Shown here: positions 24,987-33,183 of the stretch, one piece after another
How positions within the stretch are numbered: position 1 is the first letter of the stretch
Layout: each line of letters starts with the position of its first letter
Origin: Bacteroidales bacterium UBA4331
GTDB taxonomy: Bacteria; Bacteroidota; Bacteroidia; Bacteroidales; Paludibacteraceae
DNA: 64,000 nucleotides
NCBI GenBank assembly: GCA_002394395.1
Contig: DGTR01000015.1
Coordinates: 1 to 64,000 of the forward strand
Direction of reading: 5' to 3'
The notes under the pieces: model-generated
The model's database searches: none
What the model was told of the DNA's origin: nothing
What the model saw: only the letters and a program-made list of their open reading frames with translations
Translations under genes and position numbers: made by a program

Positions 24987-25944
24987 AAAGAACGATGTCT
25001 CTTTTTCCTATTCGCCGCAGACACCCCGTGCGGGACAGCCGGTGACTTTCTCCAACCACTCTTCCTCCGGAGAGGAGTGGGAGTGGACCTTCGGGGATGG
25101 CGCTACTTCGACGCTCAAGTCACCTACCCACACTTTCAAACGGCCCGGAGAGTACGATGTCATCCTCAAGGTGGATAAGAAAAACCGTTGGACGGCGTAT
25201 AAGAGGATTGTCGTCCTCGACACCATCCCTACTTTCGTGGCGTCCGACACGGCTTTTTATATCTTCCGCGACTATACCTTCACGGCGAATGTCTATAACC
25301 CCTACAACTACGACATCTCGTATACCTGGTATTTGGGAGACACCCTGGCCGCCAAAGACAAACCCTCCGTCAAGTGCTTCTTCACGCACCCCGCTCAGGA
25401 GGAGAAAGTCAAACTGGTTGTCATCCTCAACAAGGATACTACGGTTGTGGAGAAAGTTTTCCAAATCCGGGATTATGCCACTAACTCTGTCCTCTTCCGT
25501 ACGCCGGACGCCGACTACCGCCAGCGGCTTTTTGGTACTCGTTTCGAGCCTTACAAGGCCGACACGAGCGCAAAAAAGCTCTTGAAAGAGGAGCAAGACA
25601 CCGTCCAGACCTACAACGGCTTTACCTTCCGCCTCTCCGAGCTGAAAACCGTTTTCCCTCAGATGGAGGGCTTCCATATCGCCAACCGCAAGATCTACTA
25701 TCGCGCAAACGGGCTTTGGGTGGCGAATATCGATGGCGCTTACCCCGTGCAGATAGACGCTTCCCCTTGCGCCGCAATGACGCTGGATGACGTGCTGGAC
25801 AGCCGTATCTATTGGGCGAACGCGCAGGGCGTGTGGTACATGCCTTTTGTCGGGTCGGATAACAACAAGTTTGTCACGACCCCTGTCCTCTTGAATTCAT
25901 TAACGAATATAACAAAAATCGCTGTGGATAGCGACCTCAAATAA
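24934..25944 (+). CDS. PKD-domain lipoprotein
   Basis: 336 residues starting MKKILIVLTLCCAVVAC, a lipoprotein signal (lipobox VVAC). A PKD domain covers residues ~22-95 with the diagnostic WEWTFGDGATSTLKSPTH. A second beta-rich region and a C-terminal stretch with a Trp-Ala-Asn propeller-like pattern (IYYRANGLWVANIDGAYPVQ) follow. PKD domains usually mediate extracellular protein or glycan contacts. The start is buried in miaA and the stop overlaps the glycogen synthase start (TAATG). The exact role is unknown; the neighbours do not point to a clear pathway. Confidence 0.78.
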   Translation: MKKILIVLTLCCAVVACKKNDVSFSYSPQTPRAGQPVTFSNHSSSGEEWEWTFGDGATSTLKSPTHTFKRPGEYDVILKVDKKNRWTAYKRIVVLDTIPTFVASDTAFYIFRDYTFTANVYNPYNYDISYTWYLGDTLAAKDKPSVKCFFTHPAQEEKVKLVVILNKDTTVVEKVFQIRDYATNSVLFRTPDADYRQRLFGTRFEPYKADTSAKKLLKEEQDTVQTYNGFTFRLSELKTVFPQMEGFHIANRKIYYRANGLWVANIDGAYPVQIDASPCAAMTLDDVLDSRIYWANAQGVWYMPFVGSDNNKFVTTPVLLNSLTNITKIAVDSDLK

Positions 25945-27524
25945 TGCAACCTGATTATATTTTTGAAACCTCTTGGGAAGTATGCAACCGCGTAGGCGGT
26001 ATTTATGCGGTGCTCAGTACCCGCGCGGCTTCCATGCAGGCGGAGCACCCCGACAAAGTGTTTTTCTTCGGTCCCGATTTCGGCGATCACAGTGATATCT
26101 TCTTTCAGGAAGACAAATCCCTCCTGAAAAAATGGCTTTCTTCTTTCGACTTTGGGCAAAGCGGTCTTTCTTCTCTTCGTGTCGGCCGTTGGAAAGTGCC
26201 TGGAGAACCCATCGCTATCTTGCTGAAGTTCGATGGACTCTGGTCGCGCAAGAATGAGATATACGCCTGGGCGTGGGATAAGTTCCAAGTCCAGAGCCAT
26301 GCCGCCTACGGCGATTACGATGAGTCCTGTCTCTTCGGTTTCGCCGCCGGCATCGTCATGGAGAACCTCTATCATTATCTAACCGGCGAAGCCCAAACAG
26401 CGAAGCGTTCAAACCGTCAAACCGTCAAACAGCAGGCCCAGCCTGCGGTCTGCGCCCACGCCAACGAGTGGCAGACGGCCTTCTCGATCTTTTACCTCCG
26501 GGATCATTGCCCGGAGATAGCCACCCTCTTCACCACCCACGCTACGGGTATAGGTCGTTCTATCGCCGGAAACGGCAAACCCCTCTACGACTATTTCGAG
26601 GGCTATAACGGCGATCAGATGGCAGCGGAGCTGAACATGGTCTCCAAGCACTCGGCGGAGAAACAGGCTGCGCATTTTGCCGACTGCTTCACTACCGTCA
26701 GCGACATCACCGCGCGCGAGTGTGCCCAGCTCCTCGACAAACCCGTGGATATCGTCACCCCCAATGGTTTCGAACCGACTTTTGTGCCCAAGGGAAAAGC
26801 CTTCGACGCTCGCCGTAAAGAGGCGCGCGAGGCTTTGCGCCGCGTCGCGGGAGAGCAGTTGGGTGGAGTAGTGCCGGAGAACGCACTTTTTGTCGCTATC
26901 TCCGGTCGCCAGGAGTGGAAAAACAAAGGCATCGATGTCTTTGCGGCGGCACTGGACAAGCTCGCGCAGAAGATCTACCATAGCGACCGGCCCGAGAAAG
27001 AAGTCGTGGCGTTTGTCATGATTCCTTATCTCGATCGCGCGCCTTCGCGCAAAGGCAAAGTGAGCGCGATCTTCGTGCCTTACTATCTCGATGGCCATGA
27101 TCCCCTCTTCGGCAAGACTTACTACGATCTGCTCATCGGCATGGATGTCACCGTCTTCCCCTCGTATTACGAGCCCTGGGGCTACACGCCGCTAGAGTCC
27201 TGCGCCTTCCACGTGCCGACGATAACCACCTCCCTCGCGGGCTTCGGAGCTTGGGCAGCGCAGCAAAAAGACCAGTTTGGCGTCATCGTCATCGAACGCA
27301 ATGACTCCAACTTCGATGCCGTCGCAGAGCATATCGCTGATGACCTCTTGCGCTTCGACCGCCTCTGCGGTGAAGACAAAGCCCGGGCACGCAAAGAAGC
27401 TGCCGCGGTGGCGAAGAAAGCCGATTGGAAGCATTTCTTCAAGTACTACCGCAAGGCCTATGAGATTGCCCTCAAGAAAAAAGATAACAGACTTACTGAA
27501 CTTCAAAACCCACGTTTATTATGA
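25944..27524 (+). CDS. Glycogen synthase, GT3-like
   Basis: 526 residues. It opens FETSWEVCNRVGGIYAVLSTRA, the N-terminal donor/acceptor motif of GT3-type glycogen synthases, which Bacteroidetes use instead of GlgA. Further landmarks: THATGIGRSIAGNG, VTPNGFEP, ISGRQEWKNKGID and the C-terminal catalytic glutamate region FPSYYEPWGYTPLES. It extends alpha-1,4-glucan chains from a nucleotide-sugar donor. At bases 26397-26432 a short-word array adds AKRSNRQTVKQQAQ just before the conserved CAHANEWQT segment. Translationally linked to the lipoprotein upstream (TAATG) and the C69 gene downstream (ATGA). Confidence 0.9.
   Translation: MQPDYIFETSWEVCNRVGGIYAVLSTRAASMQAEHPDKVFFFGPDFGDHSDIFFQEDKSLLKKWLSSFDFGQSGLSSLRVGRWKVPGEPIAILLKFDGLWSRKNEIYAWAWDKFQVQSHAAYGDYDESCLFGFAAGIVMENLYHYLTGEAQTAKRSNRQTVKQQAQPAVCAHANEWQTAFSIFYLRDHCPEIATLFTTHATGIGRSIAGNGKPLYDYFEGYNGDQMAAELNMVSKHSAEKQAAHFADCFTTVSDITARECAQLLDKPVDIVTPNGFEPTFVPKGKAFDARRKEAREALRRVAGEQLGGVVPENALFVAISGRQEWKNKGIDVFAAALDKLAQKIYHSDRPEKEVVAFVMIPYLDRAPSRKGKVSAIFVPYYLDGHDPLFGKTYYDLLIGMDVTVFPSYYEPWGYTPLESCAFHVPTITTSLAGFGAWAAQQKDQFGVIVIERNDSNFDAVAEHIADDLLRFDRLCGEDKARARKEAAAVAKKADWKHFFKYYRKAYEIALKKKDNRLTELQNPRLL
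26397..26432. repeat. In-frame short-word array (CAAACCGT words)
   Basis: TTCAAACCGTCAAACCGTC words code AKRSNRQTVKQQ. The first nine residues recur exactly in the HMA protein at 41710-41736. Confidence 0.8.
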
Positions 27525-29248
27525 AAAATCTTCGGATGATAGTAGCTATGCTGCTCCTTTCAACTTTCAACTTTCAACTTTCAACTATCCAGGCTTGCAC
27601 CAACTTCCTCGTCGGAAAAGACGCCTCCGCGGATGGTAGTACCATCATCTCCTATGCCGCGGACTCCTACGGCATGTACGGATTCCTGCATTTCGTCCCG
27701 GCTGCCGATCATCCGGAGGGTGCCCTGCGCGAAGTGAAAGACTGGGACACCGGACGGCCTCAAGGATCCATCCCCCAGATCGCCCACACCTATACCGTGG
27801 TGGGAAACATGAACGAGCACCAGGTCACCATCGGTGAGACCACTTGGGGAGGCCGCGAGGCCCTCTGGGACACCGTCGGCATCGACTACGGTTCCCTCAT
27901 CTATATCGCCCTCGAGCGCAGCAAGACCGCACGCGAAGCCATCGAGTGGTTCATCACTCTCGTCAACGAATACGGCTATGCCTCCGAAGGAGAGTCCTTC
28001 TCTTTTGGCGACCCCAATGAGGTCTGGATCATGGATCTGATCGGAAAAGGCAAAGGGCAGAAAGGCGCTGTCTGGGTTGCTGTCCGTATTCCCGACAACG
28101 CCATCGCAGCCCATGCCAACCAAGCGCGCATCACCACGCTGCCTCTCTCCGCAAAGCACAAACTGACCAAAGAGGAGAAACGCCTCCAGAAAAAACTCAA
28201 CTGTGTCTGCAAGGGCGATTGGATGTGGAGCAAGGATGTCATCTCCTTTGCCCGCGAGAAAGGATTCTTCTCCGGCGCCGACAAAGATTTCTCCTTCCAG
28301 GCTGCCTATAACCCCTTTGATTTCAGTGGTTTATATGTCTGCGAAGCGCGCGTATGGTCTTTCTTCAACCATTTCAGTACCGACATGGACAAGTACTTCG
28401 ACTACGCTACCGGAGCTATCTACCGAAAAATGAAGAAAGAAAAATTAAATGACCAAATGGTAAATGCCCAAATGGTAAATTATGCAATGCCTCTTTGGAT
28501 CGTACCGAACCGCAAAGTCTCCGTCCAGGATATCAAGGAATGTATGCGGGATGAATACAAAGGTACGCCGCTCGACATCACCCAAGGCACCGACGCCGGC
28601 CCCTGGAACAGCAAACTCCGCTATGGCGGCCTCGGCTTCAAACTGGACTCCGTCCAATATTGGTACGAACGCCCGACGGCGACCCAGCAGACCGCTTGGT
28701 CGTTCGTCGCGCAAATGCGTCCGTACAGCAAATACGGTATCTTCTGGTTCGGTGTGGACGATGCCGCCTGCAGCTGCTACACCCCGATGTACAGCTGCCT
28801 CAAGCATGTGCCGGAGTGTTTTGCCGAAGGCAACGGAGACAGCTACACCTACTCGCCGACATCCGCTTGGTGGACCTTTAATATCGTCGCTAACTGGGCG
28901 TACACCAAATACAGCCGCATGTACCCCCACATCCGCGAAAACCAGCAGATTTGGGACGATAAATTCAATACCCAGATCGCCGGAGTCGATGCACAGGCTT
29001 CCGAACTCAGCGAAGAGGATGCTAAATCCTTCCTCTCTTCCTATTCGTGCTCGCAGGCAGAGAATTTGGTGGCGGATTGGCAGAGACTCTACTTCTATCT
29101 GGTGACGAAATTTATCGACGGACAGGAACGCAAAGAAGAAAACGGCCAGTTCAAGCGCAACCAGTATGGCAACAGCTGCGGCCCGAACAGACTTCCGCTA
29201 CCCGAGAAATTCCTTCGTATGGTAGCCCCGGAAATAACCCACGAATAA
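27521..29248 (+). CDS. C69-family dipeptidase, secreted
   Basis: 575 residues. After a signal peptide the mature protein begins at Cys26 (ACTNFLVGKDASADGS). This is the N-terminal nucleophile cysteine of family C69, exposed by signal cleavage. The family core motifs (GETTWGGRE, AREAIEWF, ESFSFGDPNEVWIMDLIG) are intact. The enzyme should release dipeptides in the periplasm or outside. Two oddities: bases 27560-27592 (TTTCAACT words) create part of the signal peptide (STFNFQLSTIQ), and bases 28448-28480 insert NDQMVNAQMVN between KKEK and YAMPLW. Last gene of the miaA operon; stop followed by another word-repetitive stretch (29255-29300). Confidence 0.92.
   Translation: MKNLRMIVAMLLLSTFNFQLSTIQACTNFLVGKDASADGSTIISYAADSYGMYGFLHFVPAADHPEGALREVKDWDTGRPQGSIPQIAHTYTVVGNMNEHQVTIGETTWGGREALWDTVGIDYGSLIYIALERSKTAREAIEWFITLVNEYGYASEGESFSFGDPNEVWIMDLIGKGKGQKGAVWVAVRIPDNAIAAHANQARITTLPLSAKHKLTKEEKRLQKKLNCVCKGDWMWSKDVISFAREKGFFSGADKDFSFQAAYNPFDFSGLYVCEARVWSFFNHFSTDMDKYFDYATGAIYRKMKKEKLNDQMVNAQMVNYAMPLWIVPNRKVSVQDIKECMRDEYKGTPLDITQGTDAGPWNSKLRYGGLGFKLDSVQYWYERPTATQQTAWSFVAQMRPYSKYGIFWFGVDDAACSCYTPMYSCLKHVPECFAEGNGDSYTYSPTSAWWTFNIVANWAYTKYSRMYPHIRENQQIWDDKFNTQIAGVDAQASELSEEDAKSFLSSYSCSQAENLVADWQRLYFYLVTKFIDGQERKEENGQFKRNQYGNSCGPNRLPLPEKFLRMVAPEITHE
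27560..27592. repeat. In-frame short-word array forming part of a signal peptide
   Basis: CAACTTT words occur four times (TTTCAACTTTCAACTTTCAAC). They are read as STFNFQLSTI within the C69 peptidase signal. Confidence 0.85.
28448..28480. repeat. In-frame short-word array in the C69 gene
   Basis: Two copies of AATGACCAAATGGTA (one with GCC for GAC), read as NDQMVNAQMVN. Same unit and same reading frame as in the AsmA-like gene. Confidence 0.85.
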
Positions 29249-29327
29249 GTCCAACCGTTAGTGATTCGTTGGAGATACCTTGGTGATTCGTTGGTGGTTA
29301 GGCTACCCACAGCCTACCCGCAAGCCC

Positions 29328-30119
29328 CTAAAATTTGTAACTGAAACTTACGAACCATCCCCACTCGGACATGTACTGTGTGGGGATTTGTTTGTGTCTG
29401 ACGAGATTGTTCAGACCGAAATCATACCCGCTCTGCAACCGGTAGCAATCCCATTCCAGGCCGCCGCCTACGCCCCATTGGATATTCGCGCGGACTAACT
29501 CATCCGCCATCCGGTCGTACGGCTCGGTCGCGATACCTTGACCCTTCAGCCACGTCTCCGTGCCGGCACTCAGGTGGTTCTCGATATAGTCCGTCTGCGC
29601 CATGCCGATATGCAACTGCGGACCCGTGTAGAAGAATAGGTTCAGTTTTTTCCAGAGCGGAATGGTGTAGTACGCCCTCACCGGTATGTTCAGGTTATGC
29701 GCTAACACGCGGTGTTTGACGTACTCCGTCTGAACCGACGGAGCGTCCATCGACCGCCAGTGTTGCTCTCTTTGCCCGTATAGCAAGGTATAGTACACAC
29801 CCGTCTGCAGGCTGAAATGGATCGGCAGCAGGAACGTGAAATTGGCGCCGGCGCGTACGCCGTGCAGGTACATCTCCGGGAAGGAGAGACTGTGCGTCCG
29901 TTGTTGGTGTTGCGCGTAACCCACCTCAATGCGGTATTCCACACCAAACTGGTAACTCTCCTCGCGCACAACTTTTTTCGTCGGATCGAAGAACGTGTTA
30001 TCTGCTATCTGGTACGCCGGTTTATTGGGCTCGTCCGCCCACGCCATTCCTGCCCACAAACATGCCATGAAGAGGAGGATTCCTGCCTGTTTATTCCTAA
30101 AACTGCCCATTTGTTTCAT
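29328..30119 (-). CDS. Outer-membrane beta-barrel protein (porin-like, OMP_b-brl)
   Basis: 263 residues. Signal peptide ending near GMAWA, then alternating amphipathic strands (EYRIEVGYAQHQQR, AGANFTFLLPIHFSLQTGVYY, NIPVRAYYTIPLW, NIQWGVGGGLEW) and a terminal aromatic FVSFSYKF, the usual outer-membrane assembly signal. Probably an 8- to 10-stranded barrel; no substrate suggested. It faces the MATE gene with a divergent promoter pair; the -7 box lies about 10 bp from the start codon, giving a very short leader. Confidence 0.82.
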   Translation of the reverse strand: MKQMGSFRNKQAGILLFMACLWAGMAWADEPNKPAYQIADNTFFDPTKKVVREESYQFGVEYRIEVGYAQHQQRTHSLSFPEMYLHGVRAGANFTFLLPIHFSLQTGVYYTLLYGQREQHWRSMDAPSVQTEYVKHRVLAHNLNIPVRAYYTIPLWKKLNLFFYTGPQLHIGMAQTDYIENHLSAGTETWLKGQGIATEPYDRMADELVRANIQWGVGGGLEWDCYRLQSGYDFGLNNLVRHKQIPTQYMSEWGWFVSFSYKF

Positions 30120-30129
30120 AATTTGGCTG

Positions 30130-30160
30130 CAAAATTACTGCTTTTTTTTGAAATATGCAA
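30130..30160 (-). promoter_or_regulatory. Promoter of the outer-membrane barrel gene
   Basis: Minus-strand TAATTTTG (30130-30137) and TTG (30158-30160), spacer 20 bp. Overlaps the opposing MATE promoter. Confidence 0.75.
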
Positions 30161-30177
30161 AAAAAATTGTATCTTTG
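30147..30177 (+). promoter_or_regulatory. Promoter of the MATE-pepD unit
   Basis: TTTG (30147-30150), 19-bp spacer, TATCTTTG (30170-30177). Confidence 0.8.
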
Positions 30178-30193
30178 CACTCGATTTTGTATC

Positions 30194-31600
30194 ATGACCT
30201 ATACTTTTCGAGAAATAGTGCCCTATTATAAGCGAAATCTCAAAGTCGCTTTTCCCGTCATGCTCACCCAGCTCGGCGCGGCTTTGGTAGGTCTTGCGGA
30301 TAGTATCATGGTGGGGCATTATGGCACGGCGGACTTGGCGGCGGTCAGTTTCTCCAATGCCATCTTCTTCACCGTCATGGTCTTTGCCATGGGAGCCGTC
30401 ATGGGCATCACGCCGCTCGTGGGACACGTACACGGCCGCCTCGAGAAACTCCTCCTGCAGTCCGCGCCTGCCGAAGAGATTGCTCACAAGCATGAGCAGG
30501 TCTCTTCGTATCTCGCTAACGGACTCATTTTCACCTTCCTCATGTGCCTGGCGTCCCTTTTGTTGCTGGCGCCTTGCATCCCCTATCTCGATGCGTTCGG
30601 CCAGGAACCCGTGGTTATCGCGTGCGCGCGCCCGTACTATATATTAATAGTGCTCTCTATCATCCCTTTCCTGCTTTTCTGTTTCAGCAAGCAGTTCCTC
30701 GAGGGCTTGGGCAACACCACGGTCGCGATGGTGATCACGCTCGCGTGCAACCTCTTGAATATTCTCCTTAACTGGGTCTTCATCTTCGGTCATTGGGGCT
30801 TTGAGCCCATGGGAGCCAAGGGGGCAGGCATCGCTACACTCATTGCCCGCGCGCTCATGCCCCTCTGCTTCTTTGCCGTCATGTTCTGGAAGGCGGATTG
30901 GCGCAGATATATTGTCTCCATGCGTACGCGGATGATCACCCGCCGCGAGATTGAGCACCTGCTGGCGATCGGTACGCCTATCGGCCTGCAGTCTTTTGCG
31001 GAGGCTTTCCTCTTCACCGCCTCTTTCGTCATCATCGGCTGGATCAGCAAGGAGGCCCTGGCGGCGCACCACGTCGCCAACCAGATGTGCGACCTCACTT
31101 TTATGTTGGCGCAAGGCATCGGAGCAGCTACTACCATCCGCGTCTCCCATCAACTCGGCAAAGGCGACCTCCACGCCGTGCGAATGGCATCCACCGCCTC
31201 CATCCATCTCTGTCTTCTTATGAACACCATCGGCGCAAGTATCATGTTTTTCTTCCGCTACCGGATCCCTTATATCTTCACCAACGACCCCGAGGTGGCG
31301 GATATCGCCTCTACCTTGCTGGTGATAGGCGCGCTCTTCCAGTATGCCGACGGACTCCAGTGTATCGGAGCCGCCATGCTGCGGGGTATCCAGGACGTAC
31401 GCGTCCCCATGCGTATCGCCCTCTTCGCCTATATAGGTGTCGCCCTGCCTCTCGGACTATGGCTCACTTTCCCTGCCGGCCTGGGCGCCAAAGGCATGTG
31501 GATGGCGTTTGTCATCGCCCTTGCGATCCCTGCCGTCCTCTTCCACATACGGTTTAATAGACAACTAAAACGACTGAAATATGAATCAAAAAGTATTTGA
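30194..31600 (+). CDS. MATE-family multidrug/metabolite efflux transporter
   Basis: 468 residues from ATG 30194, after the promoter. Twelve membrane helices in two homologous halves; MATE hallmarks include FPVMLTQLGAALVGLADSIMVGHYG near the start, AVSFSNAIF, and GTPIGLQSFAEAFLF at the second half. It exports cationic drugs or metabolites using Na+ or H+ gradients. Its last 20 bp overlap the start of pepD, so the two are co-translated. Confidence 0.93.
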   Translation: MTYTFREIVPYYKRNLKVAFPVMLTQLGAALVGLADSIMVGHYGTADLAAVSFSNAIFFTVMVFAMGAVMGITPLVGHVHGRLEKLLLQSAPAEEIAHKHEQVSSYLANGLIFTFLMCLASLLLLAPCIPYLDAFGQEPVVIACARPYYILIVLSIIPFLLFCFSKQFLEGLGNTTVAMVITLACNLLNILLNWVFIFGHWGFEPMGAKGAGIATLIARALMPLCFFAVMFWKADWRRYIVSMRTRMITRREIEHLLAIGTPIGLQSFAEAFLFTASFVIIGWISKEALAAHHVANQMCDLTFMLAQGIGAATTIRVSHQLGKGDLHAVRMASTASIHLCLLMNTIGASIMFFFRYRIPYIFTNDPEVADIASTLLVIGALFQYADGLQCIGAAMLRGIQDVRVPMRIALFAYIGVALPLGLWLTFPAGLGAKGMWMAFVIALAIPAVLFHIRFNRQLKRLKYESKSI

Positions 31601-33053
31601 CATCTTTGCTGAGATCTGCAAAGTGCCTCGTCCCTCCAAGCACGAGGAGCAAATCAGCCGCTGGCTGCAATCTTTCGCCGCTGCCCATGGTATCGAGTGT
31701 GTCGCCGATGAGGCGATGAACGTCATCATGCGTGTCCCCGCTACACCCGGTTACGAGGACCGCGAGGGCGTCATCCTCCAGGCACACATGGACATGGTTT
31801 GTGAGAAGAACGGCGATGTCGCCCATGATTTCATGACCGATCCTATCGAGACCTATATCGACGGCGAGTGGCTCAAAGCCAAAGGCACCACCCTCGGCGG
31901 AGATGATGGTATAGGTATCTCCATGGCGCTCGCGGCTATCACCGATCCCGAGCTCCCGCACCCCGCTATCGAGTGTCTCTTCACCGTCGATGAAGAGACC
32001 GGTCTCACCGGCGCCATGAAGCTTCAGGATGGCATGCTTCGCCATAAGCGCCTCATCAACCTCGACTCCGAGGACGACGGCCAGATCTTCATCGGCTGTG
32101 CCGGCGGCATCGACACCTTGGCGAAAATGCACTATGATCCCATCAATCCATCATTAAGCGAAGCGGCTCATTCCATCATTCCCTCATTAGCCATCCGACT
32201 TTCAGTCGGTGGCTTAATGGGCGGCCACTCCGGCGACGATATCAACAAAGGCCGCGCCAACGCCAACCAGATCCTCGTCTGGTTCCTCGCGCGTATCATG
32301 CCCCAGACCGAAGTGCAGCTCGCGTCTATCAACGGCGGTAACCTCCGCAATGCCATCGCCCGCGAAGCGGAAGCCGTCATCGCCATCCCCATGGCTTTCA
32401 AGGAGCAGATCCGCATTGAGTGGAACCATTTCGTAGCGCAGATGGAGCAGGTCTTCGGCGCCGTGGAGACGGACATGCGCCTCGACCTCGAGACGACCGA
32501 CATGCCCGAGACCTTTATCCCCTCCGACAAGGCCTACCGCCTCGTCATGGCGCTTTGCGAGTGCCCACACGGCATGATCGCCATGAGTCATGACATCCCC
32601 GGTCTCGTCGAGACCTCCACCAACCTCGCCTCCATCAAGATGAAGCAAGAATCGACCATGTATGGTCGATCATATATAGAGGTCAATACGTCGCAAAGGT
32701 CTTCCAAAGAATCCTCCAAGCACCATCTCAAATGGGTCGTGGAGCAGGCGCTCTCTATGGCTTGCGACGAAGTGACCCACGGCGACGGGTACCCCGGATG
32801 GACTCCCAACCCCTCTTCGCCGCTTCTCGACATCACCAAGAAAGCTTATATCGACCTCTTCAAATCCGAGCCCAAAGTGCTGGCGATCCATGCCGGTTTG
32901 GAGTGTGGACTCTTCCTCGAGAAGTACCCCTATCTCGACATGGTCTCCATCGGTCCGCAGATGTACGGCGTCCACTCCCCCCAGGAGCGTCTCTCCATCC
33001 CCTCCACCGACCGCTGCTACGCCTGGCTCTGCCAGATCCTCAAGACGATGTAA
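31581..33053 (+). CDS. pepD: Aminoacyl-histidine dipeptidase (PepD, M20C)
   Basis: 490 residues. M20 metal motifs: HMDMV, GGDDGIGISMALA, VDEETGLTG, and GLECGLF near the C-terminus. PepD hydrolyses Xaa-His and other dipeptides in the cytoplasm using two zinc ions. At bases 32143-32215 an array of CCATCATT / CCTCATTAGCCATC words makes the segment INPSLSEAAHSIIPSLAIRL. That falls at the insertion of the dimerisation (lid) domain, just before the conserved GGLMGGHSGDDI. Downstream of MATE with overlapping ends. Confidence 0.94.
   Translation: MNQKVFDIFAEICKVPRPSKHEEQISRWLQSFAAAHGIECVADEAMNVIMRVPATPGYEDREGVILQAHMDMVCEKNGDVAHDFMTDPIETYIDGEWLKAKGTTLGGDDGIGISMALAAITDPELPHPAIECLFTVDEETGLTGAMKLQDGMLRHKRLINLDSEDDGQIFIGCAGGIDTLAKMHYDPINPSLSEAAHSIIPSLAIRLSVGGLMGGHSGDDINKGRANANQILVWFLARIMPQTEVQLASINGGNLRNAIAREAEAVIAIPMAFKEQIRIEWNHFVAQMEQVFGAVETDMRLDLETTDMPETFIPSDKAYRLVMALCECPHGMIAMSHDIPGLVETSTNLASIKMKQESTMYGRSYIEVNTSQRSSKESSKHHLKWVVEQALSMACDEVTHGDGYPGWTPNPSSPLLDITKKAYIDLFKSEPKVLAIHAGLECGLFLEKYPYLDMVSIGPQMYGVHSPQERLSIPSTDRCYAWLCQILKTM
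32143..32215. repeat. In-frame short-word array in pepD
   Basis: Repeated (C)CATCATT and CATTAGCCATC words plus a small ACTTTCAGTC palindrome, coding PSLSEAAHSIIPSLAIRLS. Confidence 0.6.
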
Positions 33054-33067
33054 CAAGACAAATCAAT

Positions 33068-33117
33068 GCTCCATCGGCGAAAAATATATATAAAATCGAC
33101 GTTGGAGCGGCGATTTT
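33068..33117 (+). terminator. Possible terminator after pepD
   Basis: GCTCCA (33068-33073) pairs with TGGAGC (33103-33108) around an AT-rich loop, followed by GGCGATTTTT. The stem is imperfect. Confidence 0.4.
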
Positions 33118-33129
33118 TAACTAAAATGC

Positions 33130-33160
33130 TTGCGTATATCAAAAATATTTAGTAATTTTG
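33130..33160 (+). promoter_or_regulatory. Promoter of the DUF4143 ATPase gene
   Basis: TTG (33130-33132), 20-bp spacer, TAATTTTG (33153-33160). Confidence 0.8.
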
Positions 33161-33183
33161 CAGCCGATTAAAAAACTAAAACA

